A stretch of DNA of 39,556 bases from Gammaproteobacteria bacterium. GTDB lineage: Bacteria > Pseudomonadota > Gammaproteobacteria > Chromatiales > Chromatiaceae. The translations under genes were made by a program, and so were the position numbers. The notes under the pieces are model-generated. The model saw only the letters and a program-made list of their open reading frames with translations. It searched no databases and was not told the DNA's origin. Below are positions 28,418 through 37,082 of this stretch, piece by piece. The first letter of the stretch is position 1; each line of letters starts with the position of its first letter. The stretch spans positions 1 to 39,556 of the forward strand of contig JAAAOQ010000054.1 in NCBI GenBank assembly GCA_009908845.1, read 5' to 3'.

Positions 28418-31039
28418 ATGCTGAGCGCCGCGTTGATCAACGCTAGCCGGCGTTACCTCTCGCGCCATCGCTGGCAGACCTGGCTGTCGATCGCCGGGAT
28501 CGCGCTCGGCGTCGCGGTCGTGATTGCGGTCGACCTGGCCAACGAGAGCGCCAAGCGCGGCTTTCGGCTCTCGGTCGAGCAGGTTACCGGCACCGCCACC
28601 CACCAGATCGTCGCCGCCAGCGGCAGTATCCCCGAGCAGCTCTATGCGACCTTGCGTCTGGAGCAGCGCCTGGATGCCGCCTCCCCGGCGATCGACGCGC
28701 CGGTGCGCATCGCCGGACGCAGCTTCACCTTGCTCGGGCTCGATCCGCTCGCCGCCGCGCCCTTGCGCCCCGACCTCGGCCCTGGCCTCATCGTTGCCTC
28801 TGAAACGGATGACGCCGCAACGGGGACTGCCACAACGGGGACTGCCGCGGCCGACGCTACCCGCGCAACCGATGCCGGTATGGGCGCAAGCACCGCCGCG
28901 CGCGGTCTCCTGCGGCTGCTGCGCGATCCGGCCACCTTCGCCCTCAGCGCCGACGATGCCGATGCCCTCGGTCTCGCCCCGGGCGACCGCGTCGAGGTCG
29001 ACCTCGGCACCGACCGCACCCGCATGACCCTGGTCGCGCTGATCCCGGCGCAGGCCGGCCTCAGCGGACTCGCGCTCACCGACATCGCCACCGCCCAAGA
29101 GGTCCTTGGGCGCCTCGGCGAGATCGAGCGCATCGACCTGATCCTGACCGAGGCCGAGGCCGGCCGCGTCGCCGCCGCGCTGCCGCCCGGCGTGCGGCTC
29201 GAGCCTGCGGCCCAGCGCACCAACGCGCTGGCCCAGATGACGCGCGCCTTCCACACCAATCTCACCGCGATGAGCCTGCTCGCAATGCTGGTCGGCGCCT
29301 TCATCGTCTACAACACCATGACCTTCGCCGTGCTGCAGCGCCGTCCGCTGCTCGGCACCCTGCGCATGCTCGGCACCACCCGCAGCCAGCTGTTCGCGCT
29401 AATCCTCACCGAGACCCTGGCGCTGGCGGCGATCGGCGCCCTGCTCGGCGTCCTGCTCGGAATCGCCGTCGGCGCCGGCCTGGTGCAGTTGGTCACCCGT
29501 ACCATCAATGACATCTACTTCCAGCTCAACGTCCGCGAACTGCACCTGGACCCCGGGTCGCTCGCCAAGGGCATCGGTCTCGGCCTCGGCGTCACCCTGC
29601 TCGCCGCCCTCGGCCCGGCGCTCGAAGCGGCGCGCTCGCAGCCGCGCGACGTCATCCGCCGCACCCGGGTCGAAGGTCAGACCCGGCGCCTGCTCCCCTG
29701 GCTCGCGAGCGCCGGCGTCCTGCTGATCATCGTCGGCATGGGCCTGATCGCGCTCTCCGCCCGCTCGATGGGGATCGGTTTCCTGGCCTTGTTCCTGGTG
29801 ATCGTCGGCACCGCCTTGCTGATGCCGCTCGGCGTCCACGGCTTCGCGACCCTGACCATCCCGCTCTTCGGCCGCCTGTTCGGCATCCAGGGCCGGCTCG
29901 CCGCGCGCGGCATCACCGCCTCGATCACCCGCTCCGGGCTGGCCGTCGCCGCGCTTGCGGTCGCGGTCTCGGCCACCATGGGTGTGAGCATCATGATCGG
30001 CAGCTTCCGCACCAGCGTCTCCGACTGGCTCGCCAACACCCTAACCAGCGACATCTACATCTCGAGCGAGGCCAGCGGCAGCGCCGGCCGCAGCCAGACC
30101 TTGCCGCCTGAGCTGGCCGACGACCTGCTCGCCCTGCCCGAGGTCACCGCCGTTAGCCAAGGCCGCAGGAACCGCGTTCAGACGCGCAGCGGCCCGACCC
30201 ATGTGCTCGCGCTCGAGTCCAGCACCGGCCAACCGCGCGGCTTCGACTTCGCAGGCCCCACCGCCGACGACCTCTGGCCGCGCTGGCACGCCGGCGAGCT
30301 GGTCCTGATCTCGCAGCCCTATGCCTACCGGCAGCAGCTCGCCGTCGGCGACCGCATCGAGCTGTTCACCACCGATGGCTGGCAGGGCTTCGAGATCGGC
30401 GGCGTGTTCCAGGACTACGGCAGCGACAGCGGCACCCTGATCCTGCCACGCCCGGTCTACGCCGAACGCTGGGACGATCCGGCGCTCTCCTCGTTCGGCC
30501 TGGTCCTGACCGAGGCCGCCGACAGCGACGCGGTCCGGCAACGCGTCGACGCCCTCCTCGGCGCGCGCGACATCGCCGCCAGCGTCCAGACCAACCGCGC
30601 CATCCGCGAGCTCTCGCTGACCATCTTCGACCAGACCTTCACCATCACCAAGGTCCTACGCCTGCTCGCCATCGGCGTCGCCTTCATCGGCATCCTCAGC
30701 GCCCTGATGGCGCTCGAGCTCGAGCGCGCCCGCGACTACGCCGTGCTGCGCGCCACCGGCATGACGCGCGGGCAGCTACGCGCGCTGATCCTGATCCAGA
30801 CCTCGGCAATGGGCCTCGCCGCCGGCCTGCTCGCGATCCCGTTGGGCCTCACCATGGGCGACCTGCTGATCAGCGTCATCAACCTACGCTCGTTCGGCTG
30901 GACCATGCCGATGCAGGTCGAGGCCCAGACCCTGGTCTCCGGCGTCCTCCTCGCCTGGATCGCCGCCGTCCTCGCCGGCCTCTACCCGGCCATACGCGCC
31001 GCCAGAGCCGTCCCAGCCCAGGCTCTCCGGGAGGAATAG
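28418..31039 (+). CDS. Large FtsX-family ABC permease (double-module)
   Basis: An 873-residue inner-membrane permease with two FtsX modules. An N-terminal helix (residues ~20-45) and periplasmic domain are followed by three helices (~285-420), a short link, a second set (~430-510), a second periplasmic domain (~520-740) and the final three helices (~750-870). This 4+2+4-like plan, with about 870 residues, resembles AttFG/YbbP-type permeases that partner a LolD-like ATPase. Substrates of such systems are lipids, lipoproteins or peptides. Relatives often neighbour an AttH-like protein; the one in this window is at 3808-5043. The gap to the ATPase gene (208 bp) holds no gene. Tandem repeats start 10 bp after its stop. 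Confidence 0.88.
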   Translation: MLSAALINASRRYLSRHRWQTWLSIAGIALGVAVVIAVDLANESAKRGFRLSVEQVTGTATHQIVAASGSIPEQLYATLRLEQRLDAASPAIDAPVRIAGRSFTLLGLDPLAAAPLRPDLGPGLIVASETDDAATGTATTGTAAADATRATDAGMGASTAARGLLRLLRDPATFALSADDADALGLAPGDRVEVDLGTDRTRMTLVALIPAQAGLSGLALTDIATAQEVLGRLGEIERIDLILTEAEAGRVAAALPPGVRLEPAAQRTNALAQMTRAFHTNLTAMSLLAMLVGAFIVYNTMTFAVLQRRPLLGTLRMLGTTRSQLFALILTETLALAAIGALLGVLLGIAVGAGLVQLVTRTINDIYFQLNVRELHLDPGSLAKGIGLGLGVTLLAALGPALEAARSQPRDVIRRTRVEGQTRRLLPWLASAGVLLIIVGMGLIALSARSMGIGFLALFLVIVGTALLMPLGVHGFATLTIPLFGRLFGIQGRLAARGITASITRSGLAVAALAVAVSATMGVSIMIGSFRTSVSDWLANTLTSDIYISSEASGSAGRSQTLPPELADDLLALPEVTAVSQGRRNRVQTRSGPTHVLALESSTGQPRGFDFAGPTADDLWPRWHAGELVLISQPYAYRQQLAVGDRIELFTTDGWQGFEIGGVFQDYGSDSGTLILPRPVYAERWDDPALSSFGLVLTEAADSDAVRQRVDALLGARDIAASVQTNRAIRELSLTIFDQTFTITKVLRLLAIGVAFIGILSALMALELERARDYAVLRATGMTRGQLRALILIQTSAMGLAAGLLAIPLGLTMGDLLISVINLRSFGWTMPMQVEAQTLVSGVLLAWIAAVLAGLYPAIRAARAVPAQALREE

Positions 31040-31048
31040 CAACCCACG

Positions 31049-31195
31049 CCAGCAGCCCCAGGTCGGGCGACACCCGGCGGAGGTATACCCAGCAGCGCCA
31101 GCAGCCCCAGGTCGAGCGACACCCGGCGGAGGTATACCCAGCAACGCCAGCAGCCCCGGGTCGGGCGACGCCCGGCGGGGGTGTGCGCAGCAGGG
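31049..31195. repeat. Three 49-bp tandem repeats
   Basis: Units begin at 31049, 31098 and 31147 with CCAGCAGCCCC and continue through GGTCG-GCGAC-CCCGGCGG-GGT. The first two differ at few positions; the third has more changes and forms the left arm of the inverted repeat at 31154-31260. Confidence 0.85.
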
Positions 31196-31260
31196 AGCTG
31201 CGCTCAAGCCTCCAGGGACGGATTCACGGCGTCCCCCGCCGGGCGTTGCCCGACCCGGGG
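31154..31260. repeat. 27-bp inverted repeat element related to 25324-25429
   Basis: Arms 31154-31180 and 31234-31260 are complementary with one mismatch. Read on the minus strand, the right arm and spacer start give CGGCGGGGGACGCCGTGAAT then CCGTCCCTGGAGGCT, which parallels the element at 25324. The two elements are in opposite orientation. Confidence 0.8.
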
Positions 31261-31480
31261 CCAACCCCCACGCTCGAACCCAACGCACGAACCAAGCCTT
31301 ACCAGTCAAAACCACTCCGCAAGGCAACGATCATCCCAAACGACAGCCCAACAAGGTTCGATTGACAAGAAAGGTCGTGTATTCTGTGAGCCTAACGGGG
31401 CCGCGACTCCAACGACACCAACACCGCATCAGGCCCTTTTGATCGGCTGACAATCAGCAGTATCGGAGGCGAAAGCAACC

Positions 31481-32011
31481 ATGGCTGAAGACAAAAGGGT
31501 CGTCACCAAGAAGACCAAGGCAAAGGCCGAAGCGGCTGAGGCCAAACCGGTCACCAAGAAGACCAGCAGCAAGAAGACCGCGGCCAAGAAGACCACCAGC
31601 AAGGCGGCGACCGCCGCGCCAGCAAGCAAGAAGAAGGTCACCAAGAAGACCACGGCGACCGATACCGCGGCGAGCACCGCCGCCAGCAGCACCCCCGTCA
31701 CCAAGAAGACCGCGAGCAAGAAGGCCCCGTCCACCAAGGCCGCAGCGACCAAGGCACCCACCGCGGCCAAGAGCCCGGAACCGCCATTGGCAGCCGACGC
31801 CCCAGCCGCGCCGCCGACCGCACCGCTCGAGGAACGCCCGGTCAACCTGGCGCCAGTGACCGAGGTCACGCCCGAAGAGCGGCTGCGGATGATCGAAGAG
31901 GCCGCCTTCTACCGCGCCGAGAAACGTGGCTTCGCCCCCGGACACGAAGCCGAGGACTGGGCCGCCGCCGAGGCCGAGATCGACCAGCACCTGCGCACAG
32001 GCAAACGCTGA
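31481..32011 (+). CDS. Histone H1-like Lys/Ala-rich protein with C-terminal DUF2934
   Basis: A 176-residue protein. Residues 1-100 are a low-complexity basic tail built from TKKT, SKKTAAKKT and TKAA units, like AlgP/histone H1-type DNA-binding tails. A Pro/Ala hinge (PEPPLAADAPAAPPTAP) follows. The C-terminal ~45 residues (EERLRMIEEAAFYRAEKRGF, then EAEDWAAAEAEID) match DUF2934, a short helical domain common in such proteins. It probably binds DNA non-specifically through the tail; the role of DUF2934 is unknown. GGAGG lies 13 bp before ATG 31481. Upstream, TTGACA at about 31362 has a TATTCT only 12 bp after it, so no promoter is claimed. Confidence 0.8.
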   Translation: MAEDKRVVTKKTKAKAEAAEAKPVTKKTSSKKTAAKKTTSKAATAAPASKKKVTKKTTATDTAASTAASSTPVTKKTASKKAPSTKAAATKAPTAAKSPEPPLAADAPAAPPTAPLEERPVNLAPVTEVTPEERLRMIEEAAFYRAEKRGFAPGHEAEDWAAAEAEIDQHLRTGKR

Positions 32012-32108
32012 CTGACGCCGGCCGGCTGGAACACCTTTGGCCGTCGCGCTTGTGAACCTTGCGCGCAATCCCCTAGCAACGGCCAGACCCTGACAGCCCA
32101 CAGAGACG

Positions 32109-32783
32109 ATGGACTACCTCAGCACACCGGACCAGACCAACCCGGACCCGGCCCACTTTCGCATCCGCGCGATGGACGAGGGCCTGGACCAACATCAGCT
32201 CGACCCCGACCCGATCCTGCAGTTCCAACGCTGGTACGAGGAGACCATCGCGACCCGGTTGCCGGAGCCGAATGCGATGTCGTTGTCCACCGTCGACGCC
32301 GCCGGCCAGCCTTCGCTGCGCACCGTGCTGCTCAAGCTCTACGACGCGCAAGGCTTCGTCTTCTTCACCAACTACCAGAGCACCAAAGCGCGCCAGATCG
32401 AGGCTAACAACCGCGTCGCCCTGCTCTTCCCGTGGGTCGCGCTCGCCCGCCAAGTGACCATCCTCGGCACCGCTGAGCGCATTCCGACCGCCGAATCCCT
32501 GCGCTACTTCATCACCCGCGGCCGCGGCAGCCGGCTCGGCGCCTGGGCCTCGCCGCAGAGCCAGGTGATCAGCTCGCGCTCGCTGCTGGAGCAGAAGTTC
32601 GCCGAGATCAAGCAACGCTTCGGCAGCGGCGAGATCCCATTGCCCGACTTCTGGGGCGGCTACCGGGTGATCCCGAGCAGCATCGAGTTCTGGCAAGGCC
32701 GCGACAATCGCCTCCACGATCGCTTCGTCTACCGCCGCGAGTCGCCTGAGGCGGACTGGACGATCGAACGCCTCGCGCCCTGA
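32109..32783 (+). CDS. pdxH: Pyridoxamine 5'-phosphate oxidase
   Basis: A 224-residue FMN-dependent oxidase making pyridoxal 5'-phosphate from PNP/PMP. Diagnostic blocks are DPILQFQRWYEE, PNAMSLSTVDAAGQPSLRTV, GFVFFTNYQSTKARQIEAN, FPWVALARQVTILGTAER, SRLGAWASPQSQVI and the C-terminal PDFWGGYRVIPSSIEFWQGR with NRLHDRF, covering FMN and PLP binding. The first ~20 residues (YLSTPDQTNPDPAHFRIRA) are weakly conserved and translation may begin at a later ATG. It is followed by mobA after 54 bp on the same strand. Confidence 0.96.
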   Translation: MDYLSTPDQTNPDPAHFRIRAMDEGLDQHQLDPDPILQFQRWYEETIATRLPEPNAMSLSTVDAAGQPSLRTVLLKLYDAQGFVFFTNYQSTKARQIEANNRVALLFPWVALARQVTILGTAERIPTAESLRYFITRGRGSRLGAWASPQSQVISSRSLLEQKFAEIKQRFGSGEIPLPDFWGGYRVIPSSIEFWQGRDNRLHDRFVYRRESPEADWTIERLAP

Positions 32784-32837
32784 TTCGCGCAACCGCAACA
32801 AGGTACCAAGGCCCTAGACCGCCCCCGCGCCAAGCGC

Positions 32838-33464
32838 ATGAAGACCACCCCCGACCCCACGCCTGAGCAGATCACCGGCCTCGTCTTGGCCGGTGGTGCC
32901 GGGCGGCGGATGGGGGGCGCCGACAAGGGTCTGATCGAGATCGCCGGCAAACCGCTGGTGCAGTGGGTCGCCGACGCGCTGCGGCCGCAGACGACGTCGC
33001 TGCTGATCAGCGCCAACCGCAACCTAGAACACTACCGCGCCCTCGGCTACTCGCTCGTCACCGATCGGCTCGCGCACTTCCAAGGACCGCTCGCCGGCAT
33101 CGTCGCCGCTCTTGAGTGCGCACCGACGCCCTGGCTGCTGTGCTCGCCCTGCGATACACCGCTGCTGCCCCATGATCTCGGCGCGCGCCTGGCGACGGCC
33201 ATCATCGAGCAGCATACGCAGATCGCCATCGCCGCCGACGCGCACCGCCGGCATCCGCTGCATGCGCTGATCCCATGCGCCGCGCGCGACGAGCTCCAAG
33301 ACTATCTCGCCCGGGGCGGCCGCAGCGTCTTCGGCTGGCTCGAGCACCATAAGGTTGCGATCACGCGCTGCGACGACCCTCCGAGCGCCTTCAGCAACCT
33401 CAACCGGCCCGAGCAGGCCGCAACGATCCGTTCGCAGTTACAGCGGCGCAGCGCGCGCGAGTAA
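32838..33464 (+). CDS. mobA: Molybdenum cofactor guanylyltransferase
   Basis: A 208-residue transferase that adds GMP to molybdopterin to give the guanine dinucleotide cofactor of DMSO-reductase-family enzymes. The GTP-binding start LVLAGGAGRRMGGADKGL is canonical, followed by SANRNLEHY, the DRLAHFQGPLAGIVAALE block, the metal-binding CSPCDTPLLP and the C-terminal FSNLNRPEQ. Length is normal. ATG 32838 is the first plausible start. Confidence 0.95.
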   Translation: MKTTPDPTPEQITGLVLAGGAGRRMGGADKGLIEIAGKPLVQWVADALRPQTTSLLISANRNLEHYRALGYSLVTDRLAHFQGPLAGIVAALECAPTPWLLCSPCDTPLLPHDLGARLATAIIEQHTQIAIAADAHRRHPLHALIPCAARDELQDYLARGGRSVFGWLEHHKVAITRCDDPPSAFSNLNRPEQAATIRSQLQRRSARE

Positions 33465-33594
33465 TGCGCCCGCATTGGGGGCGTATACTATCTGCTGTAG
33501 TTTGCCCGTTAGCGGTTCTTATCTCCTCCTCAGAGGGGATGGTTTCAGCGATGTTTCACGACCTCCAATCAGAGCGCGCCGCGTCGGCGCCGTC

Positions 33595-34908
33595 GTGACC
33601 GCTCGTGACATCACCGAGCGGCGGCACGCCGAGGAGCAACTGCAGGAGCGCAATCTCGATCTTAAGTTGGCCCAGCGCATCGCGCACATCGGCAGCTGGG
33701 TCTTCGATCCCGAGATCGGAACGCCGCAGTGGTCCGACGTCGTCTATCAACTCTACGCGCGAGACCCCGACCTGGGACCGCCGTCGCTCGACGAGTACAA
33801 GCAGCTGTATTCGGGCGAGCATCTTCAGCACTTCTGGAACGCCATACAGGCTGCCCTCCACTCGGGAACACCCTACGACATCGAACTGCAACTGCAGCTT
33901 CCCAGTGGCGCAACCAAGTGGGTCCATGCCCTGTGCGAGTCATCTCCCGATAAAGGCCCCAAGGGCCACCGACTGCGCGGCACGATTCAAGACATCACCG
34001 AACGCAAGCAGGCCGAGCGCCAGATGCGTCTGGCCGCCTGCGTCTTCGCGCACAGCCTCCATGGCGTGGTGGTCGCCGATCCCGCGATGCACATCCTCGA
34101 CGCCAATCGCAGCTATTGCGAGCTGACGGGCTTCTCCAAGAACGAGCTGCTCGGCCAGCCCCTGGCGCGGGTGGTCGCGGGAGGCGATGGCCGGTCGCTT
34201 CCCGAAACCCTTCGGGCGAGCCTCGACGCGACAGGAAGCTGTCAGACCGAGATCAGCGCGCGCCGTAAGGATGACGCGCCCTTTCCCGCCATGCTGTCAC
34301 TCAACAGGGTCCGCGATGCCGACGGCACGCCGCAAAACTACATCGCCAGTGTCGCCGATATCACCGCGCTCAAGGCGCACGAGGCCGAGCTCGAGCGGCT
34401 CGCGCACCACGATGCCCTCACCGGGCTGCCCAACCGTCGCCTGTTGCTCGACCGGCTCGCACAAGCTATCGCCCTGACCGATCGCACCGGCGGGTCACTC
34501 GCGGTCTGCTATCTCGACCTCGATGGCTTCAAGCCGATCAATGACCGCCATGGCCATGAGGCCGGGGATCAGTATCTGATCCAGGTCGCCGAGCTGCTGC
34601 AAGCCAACCTGCGTGGGCAGGATTCGGTCGCGCGCATCGGCGGAGATGAGTTTGTCCTGATGCTCACCGAGCTTCAATGCCCTGAAGGCGACTGTTGCGC
34701 GCAGCTCGACCGCATCCTGGCCGCCATCCATGAACCGGTGACCTTGAACGGCGTGCGCCATCAGGTCGCCGCGAGCATCGGCGTAACCTTCTATCCTGGC
34801 GATCGCTCGGGCCCGGAGGTTCTGCTGGACCATGCCGACCAGGTCATGTATCGCGCCAAACAGTCAGGCGGACGCTGTTATCGAATCTATCAAGCGGAGC
34901 GGCATTAG
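33595..34908 (+). CDS. PAS-PAS-GGDEF diguanylate cyclase, N-terminus probably lost
   Basis: From GTG 33595 the protein (about 437 residues) begins VTARDITERRHAEEQL, the closing PAC piece of a PAS domain. Two further PAS domains follow, ending RLRGTIQDITERKQAERQM and NYIASVADITALKAHEAEL. The GGDEF domain has HDALTGLPNRR, YLDLDGFKPIND and an intact RIGGDEFVLM, so it should make cyclic di-GMP. The upstream part of the frame runs into mobA and is not PAS-like, so the first PAS domain looks deleted. No signal peptide or membrane helix is seen. No good ribosome site was found before 33595, so the start is uncertain; GTC 33592 precedes it in the same frame. Confidence 0.85.
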   Translation: MTARDITERRHAEEQLQERNLDLKLAQRIAHIGSWVFDPEIGTPQWSDVVYQLYARDPDLGPPSLDEYKQLYSGEHLQHFWNAIQAALHSGTPYDIELQLQLPSGATKWVHALCESSPDKGPKGHRLRGTIQDITERKQAERQMRLAACVFAHSLHGVVVADPAMHILDANRSYCELTGFSKNELLGQPLARVVAGGDGRSLPETLRASLDATGSCQTEISARRKDDAPFPAMLSLNRVRDADGTPQNYIASVADITALKAHEAELERLAHHDALTGLPNRRLLLDRLAQAIALTDRTGGSLAVCYLDLDGFKPINDRHGHEAGDQYLIQVAELLQANLRGQDSVARIGGDEFVLMLTELQCPEGDCCAQLDRILAAIHEPVTLNGVRHQVAASIGVTFYPGDRSGPEVLLDHADQVMYRAKQSGGRCYRIYQAERH

Positions 34909-35048
34909 GCGTTGCGCGCATGCGCCAACCTTTGCATCGGATCTGCATCGGATCAACTCTGCAGGTCTCGCTCGCGGATTCGCGGTCGAACTGGTGAGGA
35001 CACGAGAGACACCGGCAGCGCGGCCGATCGGCCCCTGGGCACGGCAGG

Positions 35049-35360
35049 CTAATCCGCTTCCTCTTGGCAGGCGATCCGCCCGGACTCCTCTCCGAGCTTC
35101 TCCAGCGAGAAGAACGGGCTCATCTCACGCGCCCAGTCGGCGGCGAGCTTGCTCGATGCCTTGGCCTGCTCAGCAGAATCGAACACGCTCACGGTTACGA
35201 TACCCGGTAGTCCGTCGCCACCGAGCCCGGTGACGATCACGGAATAGCTGACGAAGCCGTCGAGGGTTTTGATGCGCGGCATGAAGGTGGTACTCACCTT
35301 CTCGCGTACGACGTCCGGCGTTCCCTTGACGAGCTGATAGCGGCGAATCGAGCAGTACAA
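35049..35360 (-). CDS. Small ABM-fold (antibiotic-biosynthesis-monooxygenase-like) protein
   Basis: A 103-residue protein beginning at TTG 35360 (read as MYCSIRRYQLV), which has AGGAG 8 bp upstream. The pattern RRYQLVKGTPDVVREKVSTT, then FMPRIKTLDGFVSYSVIVTG, a VSVFDSAEQAKASSKLAADW segment and a polar end is that of dimeric alpha/beta ferredoxin-like proteins of the ABM superfamily. Many such proteins have no known substrate. The open frame continues upstream to 35585 but that part is not protein-like. It is transcribed away from the HD-CBS-HEPN gene at 35730. Confidence 0.75.
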   Translation of the reverse strand: MYCSIRRYQLVKGTPDVVREKVSTTFMPRIKTLDGFVSYSVIVTGLGGDGLPGIVTVSVFDSAEQAKASSKLAADWAREMSPFFSLEKLGEESGRIACQEEAD

Positions 35361-35394
35361 GTCTGGACGCTCCTGGGCAAGGTTCTGGGGACAT

Positions 35395-35712
35395 TCAAAC
35401 AAAGATAGTCGAATCCTCGCCGGCCACAAGCCAGTCGGCAGCCGTAGGAGCGACTCCCCTGACCCGGCGGTGAGATGCTGAGCCCAGCCTCGAGGAGGCG
35501 GCGCACGATCGGTCGCATACCCGGCTTGGGGACTGGTACTGGTCGCCGAGGTCCTCGCTGGACCAGGCCGGCGGTGCGAACGCACTCAGCAGCGCTGCGA
35601 TCAACAGCACTCGGGCGAAGGCGGCAGGTGCGGGCGACTCGCGAGTGCGCCTCGAAACCGGACGCTGACGCAGAAGTGGTTCTCGCAGGTATCCTTGTTG
35701 CTGATCCGGCAT
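35395..35712 (-). CDS. Possible short exported protein
   Basis: In the gap between two divergent genes, a minus-strand frame has an Arg-rich start, a hydrophobic segment (FARVLLIAALLSAFAPPAWS) that looks like a Sec signal peptide with an A-W-S cleavage region, then ~60 polar residues ending GEDSTIFV. ATG 35712 lacks a ribosome site and no family is recognised. It could be chance coding in GC-rich DNA; listed because of the signal-like segment. Confidence 0.25.
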   Translation of the reverse strand: MPDQQQGYLREPLLRQRPVSRRTRESPAPAAFARVLLIAALLSAFAPPAWSSEDLGDQYQSPSRVCDRSCAASSRLGSASHRRVRGVAPTAADWLVAGEDSTIFV

Positions 35713-35729
35713 GTCATGGAGCCCAAGCC

Positions 35730-37082
35730 TTGACTGATCTCGTCGCCGACGCACGGCGTTTTGCCACCGAGGCCCATCAGCGCATCGATCAACGCCGCAA
35801 GTACAGCAACCAGCCCTATCAAGAGCACCTCAAGGCAGTCGCCGAGCAGGTCGCGAGCGTCACTGAGGACGCCGAGATGATCGCTGCGGCCTGGCTGCAT
35901 GACACCGTCGAGGACACACCCGCGACCTTCGGTGATATCGAGCGCGCCTTCGGGCGCAGCATCCGTGATCTGGTCGCGCAGCTCACCGACGTCAGCAAGC
36001 CAAGTGACGGCAACCGCAGCGAGCGCAAGGCCATCGACCGACATCACCTTGCGCAGGCCTCGGCGCGCGCCAAGACCGTCAAGCTCGCCGACCTGATCGA
36101 TAACTGCACCGATATCTGCCGCCACGATCCCGGCTTCGCGCGCGTCTACCTGCGCGAGGCCGCCGCGCTGCTCGATGTGCTGGGCGAGGGCGACGAACGG
36201 CTGTTCCGACGGGCACAGCAGGCGTTGGCCAGCTGCGCCCGTCGGCTCGGCCTGCCAGCACCGCCGCAGAGCGTCGCCGAGGACGCGCGTCAACCCCTGC
36301 GCAGCGAGCTCAGTCTGTCGCAGCGCCGAGCGCTGCGCCTCTTCACCGAGGCCTTCACCGCCAGCGAGATCGCCCAGCCACTGCGTTCGTTCGACATCGA
36401 ACGCGGCATGGACGTGCTGCAGACCCTTGCGAGCGCCGATGACCTCGAGGTCGCCGGCCTGCGCCGCGACGGTGTCTGCATCGGCTATCTGAGCGCGGGC
36501 CAGCAGGCGCATCGCGCCCCTGAAGACCTGCTACGCGCCTTCGCGCCGGCGCAACGCGTGCGCCGCGACGCGCCACTGTCCGAGGTCGTGCACGTGCTCA
36601 CCCACTACGATTTCTGCTTCGTCACCGCCATGGGCGACGTCGCCGGTGTCATCACCCGCGGCGACATGCAGCAACCGGTGGTACGGATGTGGCTGTTCGG
36701 CATCGTCACGCTGATGGAGATCGAGTTGCTGGAGCGCATCCGCTCGCGCTGGCCTGATGGCAGTTGGACCGAACGCCTTCCCGCTGGACGGCTGGACAAG
36801 GCCCAGGCCCTGCTCGCCGAGCGCCGGCGACGCGGTCAGCACGTGGACCTGGCCGACTGTCTTCAGTTTGGCGACAAGGCCCGCGTCCTGCTGAGCGACG
36901 AAGAACAACGCCTCGCCTTCGGGTTGCCCACCAAAGGCGCAGCCAAGCGGGTGATGAGTGATCTCGAATCGCTGCGCAACAACCTCGCCCATGCCCAGGA
37001 TATCGTCACTTACGACTGGCCGCAGATCGCGCGCCTGGCACGCAATATCGAAGAGCGGCTCAAGCAGCAGGCAATGGACTGA
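35730..37082 (+). CDS. HD (SpoT/MESH1-like)-CBS-HEPN fusion protein
   Basis: A 450-residue cytoplasmic protein from TTG 35730, chosen because GGAG lies 8 bp upstream and the HD domain begins at once. Domain 1 (1-~175): RelA/SpoT-type hydrolase HD with RRKYSNQPYQEHL (His33), WLHDTVED (His57, Asp58, Glu61, Asp62) and VKLADLIDN (Asp121), so all expected metal and catalytic residues of a ppGpp or NADPH hydrolase are present. No synthetase domain follows. Domain 2 (~195-340): a CBS pair (RSFDIERGMDVLQTLAS; DAPLSEVVHVLTHYDFCFVT then GDVAGVITRGD). Domain 3 (~340-450): a helical end with LRNNLAHAQDI, an R416-x4-H421 motif of HEPN ribonucleases. CBS pairs usually bind adenine nucleotides. The fusion suggests nucleotide- or alarmone-controlled RNA cleavage, by inference only. 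Confidence 0.8.
   Translation: MTDLVADARRFATEAHQRIDQRRKYSNQPYQEHLKAVAEQVASVTEDAEMIAAAWLHDTVEDTPATFGDIERAFGRSIRDLVAQLTDVSKPSDGNRSERKAIDRHHLAQASARAKTVKLADLIDNCTDICRHDPGFARVYLREAAALLDVLGEGDERLFRRAQQALASCARRLGLPAPPQSVAEDARQPLRSELSLSQRRALRLFTEAFTASEIAQPLRSFDIERGMDVLQTLASADDLEVAGLRRDGVCIGYLSAGQQAHRAPEDLLRAFAPAQRVRRDAPLSEVVHVLTHYDFCFVTAMGDVAGVITRGDMQQPVVRMWLFGIVTLMEIELLERIRSRWPDGSWTERLPAGRLDKAQALLAERRRRGQHVDLADCLQFGDKARVLLSDEEQRLAFGLPTKGAAKRVMSDLESLRNNLAHAQDIVTYDWPQIARLARNIEERLKQQAMD

Noticed and set aside
28391-29254. A 287-residue frame antisense to the ABC permease
   Set aside because: Gly/Arg/Asp-rich antisense reading of a clear FtsX permease.
31049-31195. The 49-bp repeats as a CRISPR array
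   Set aside because: The units are directly adjacent with no unique spacers between identical repeats, and no cas genes are present.
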